A stretch of DNA of 6,370 bases from the NCBI GenBank assembly GCA_014238445.1, contig JABABC010000003.1, positions 1 through 6,370 on the forward strand. The letters run 5' to 3'. Of the stretch, positions 5,044 to 6,370 are shown piece after piece; the stretch's first letter is position 1; each line of letters opens with the position of its first letter. Source of the DNA: Coxiellaceae bacterium (GTDB lineage: Bacteria > Pseudomonadota > Gammaproteobacteria > Coxiellales > Coxiellaceae). The notes below the pieces were generated by a model. That model saw only the letters and a list, made by a program, of their open reading frames with translations. It was not told where the DNA came from and searched no databases. The position numbers and the translations under genes were made by a program.

Positions 5044-6370
5044 TTAGTGTCTAGTTGTGGATGAACGTCGCTGAACAATGGCTTTACCAATCCAAATGAG
5101 AGCTAAAATCGGTACGCCAATATAAGTTGCTGCTAGGTCTGTGAGTGAGAAGTGCCCTTCTAGCAATAAGACATACGCTTGGCCCACCATGATGACTAAG
5201 CACAAGGTGAGTGCGAACAAGGGTGCGATAGGATAGGCTTTGGCTTGGTAGGGTAGGTCTTTTAAAGCATGACCCTGTTTGAGGTAGTGTTTTCTAAATT
5301 GGTAGTGGCTAACAGCAATACCTGTCCAGGCAATAAAGCCGGCTAGACTAGAGACATTCACTAACCATAAAAATAAACGGCCACTGCCGATGTAATTGCA
5401 TAAAAAACCGAGCAAACCAAATATCGCTGTGGCGGCTAAAGCGGTGGTGGGAACACCAAAGCGATTGGTGCGACGGAAGCATTTAGGGGCGTCGCCTTCT
5501 TTGCTCATGTGCCACAAGATACGAGTGGCAGAGTAGAGGTCTGCATTACAGGCAGATAATACTGCAATTAAAATGACAGCGTTCATTAAAGAAGCGGCGT
5601 GGCTTAAACCAATGTGTGCGAAGAGTAATGTGAAGGGGCTGAGTGAGACGTTATTGCCCGTATTGAGTAATCGTGTGTCGGTATAAGGGATTACACAGCT
5701 GATTACAAACATGGTTAATACGTAGAATAACAGGATGCGCCAGAATACTTGCTTGATCGCACGAGGAATACTTTTTTGTGGGTTTTCAGCTTCACCGGCA
5801 GCAATGCCAACGAGCTCTGAGCCTTGGAAGGCGAAACCTGAGAGTAAGAACACTTCAAATAAACTAGTGAGACCGCCATGAAAAATAGCTTGACTGGATT
5901 GCCAATTTTTCATCGCAGTATCGCTGTGATGGAGGTCGTGTAAAATCACAAAAGCACCCACGATGATGAAAATAAGTATAGTGATCACTTTTAAAAATGA
6001 CAGCCAGTATTCAGCTTCACCATAATTCTCTACGGATAATAAGTTTAATATAATGATGCAGCCAAAAAACAAGGCACACCAAATGAGTGGATTGGTGTCT
6101 GGAAACCAGAAGTTCATGATCAGCATCGCAGCCACCAGTTCAGTGGTTACCGTGATCGCCCAATTAAACCAGTAGTTATAACCCATGGTAAAACCAAAGG
6201 GTTTGCTCACATAGTCTGAAGCGTATTGAATAAAGCTGCCTGAAACCGGATTATAAGCGGCCATTTCACCTAAACTGTTCATGAGGATGTAGACCAAAAG
6301 ACCCATGATGAGATAAGCAATTAGAGCGCCACCAGCACCCGCCATATAGAGTGCAGAACCACTGGTAATA
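5044..6370 (-). CDS. lysP: LysP-like lysine-specific permease, N-terminus cut by window
   Basis: An inner-membrane amino acid:proton symporter of the APC superfamily (AAT family), closely resembling E. coli LysP along its length. Residues are counted from the Met coded at 6345; eight more in-frame codons (ITSGSALY) run to the window edge, and by comparison with the 489-residue E. coli protein about 35-40 residues are missing. Shared stretches include SLGEMAAYNPVSGSF (24-38), NYWFNWA (57-63), FPDT (81-84), GEAEYW (109-114), FQGSELVGIAAGE (173-185), IPRAIKQVFWRILLFYV (193-209) and LPYQAKAYP (364-372). About ten hydrophobic segments remain of the usual twelve. Positions tied to lysine transport in E. 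coli (Y102, W106, K163, F216, E222, E230) are all kept, here Y58, W62, K119, F171, E177 and E185. The periplasmic-loop acids D275 and D278 are not: the region reads TGNN. Lysine is the best-supported substrate; a related basic or neutral amino acid is not excluded. Confidence 0.88.
   Translation of the reverse strand, partial: ITSGSALYMAGAGGALIAYLIMGLLVYILMNSLGEMAAYNPVSGSFIQYASDYVSKPFGFTMGYNYWFNWAITVTTELVAAMLIMNFWFPDTNPLIWCALFFGCIIILNLLSVENYGEAEYWLSFLKVITILIFIIVGAFVILHDLHHSDTAMKNWQSSQAIFHGGLTSLFEVFLLSGFAFQGSELVGIAAGEAENPQKSIPRAIKQVFWRILLFYVLTMFVISCVIPYTDTRLLNTGNNVSLSPFTLLFAHIGLSHAASLMNAVILIAVLSACNADLYSATRILWHMSKEGDAPKCFRRTNRFGVPTTALAATAIFGLLGFLCNYIGSGRLFLWLVNVSSLAGFIAWTGIAVSHYQFRKHYLKQGHALKDLPYQAKAYPIAPLFALTLCLVIMVGQAYVLLLEGHFSLTDLAATYIGVPILALIWIGKAIVQRRSSTTRH

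Overview
The window looks like a compact, moderate-GC stretch of a gammaproteobacterial chromosome. The phosphatidylserine decarboxylase and the lysine permease both read like the E. coli family members (recalled, not searched). Start codons include GTG, and TATAAT-type -10 boxes are visible. I cannot name a genus. No rRNA, tRNA, insertion sequence, CRISPR array or attachment site is visible, and no gap between genes exceeds about 170 bases.

Layout. (1) Bases 2-829, +: phosphatidylserine decarboxylase (psd), cut by the left edge. (2) Bases 826-3393, -: a large exported or surface-type subtilisin-family protease of the kexin/furin type with a P domain. It meets psd tail to tail, with the two stop codons overlapping. 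It carries a 9-base tandem repeat coding an Asp/Gly tract and has Glu where the catalytic Asp is expected. (3) Bases 3394-3546: a 153-base AT-rich divergent promoter region in which the -10 boxes of both directions form one perfect palindrome. (4) Bases 3547-4428, +: a uridine-phosphorylase-like nucleoside phosphorylase. (5) Bases 4437-4862, -: a small secreted protein of unknown function, ending 8 bases from the phosphorylase stop. (6) Bases 4863-5043: a short intergenic region with a -10 box and a 30-base-spaced direct repeat. (7) Bases 5044-6370, -: a LysP-like lysine permease, cut by the right edge.

The genes do not form an obvious pathway. psd serves membrane phospholipid synthesis, the phosphorylase serves pyrimidine salvage, and the permease serves lysine uptake. 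The protease and the small secreted protein are the accessory, least ordinary parts. Only the protease/phosphorylase pair appears linked in regulation, through the shared divergent promoter. The most unusual signals are the altered catalytic triad and N-terminal architecture of the protease, the palindromic back-to-back promoter, and a permease that keeps lysine-transport residues but lacks the acidic loop residues used for CadC contact in E. coli. I do not see convincing evidence of a wholly new multi-gene system.
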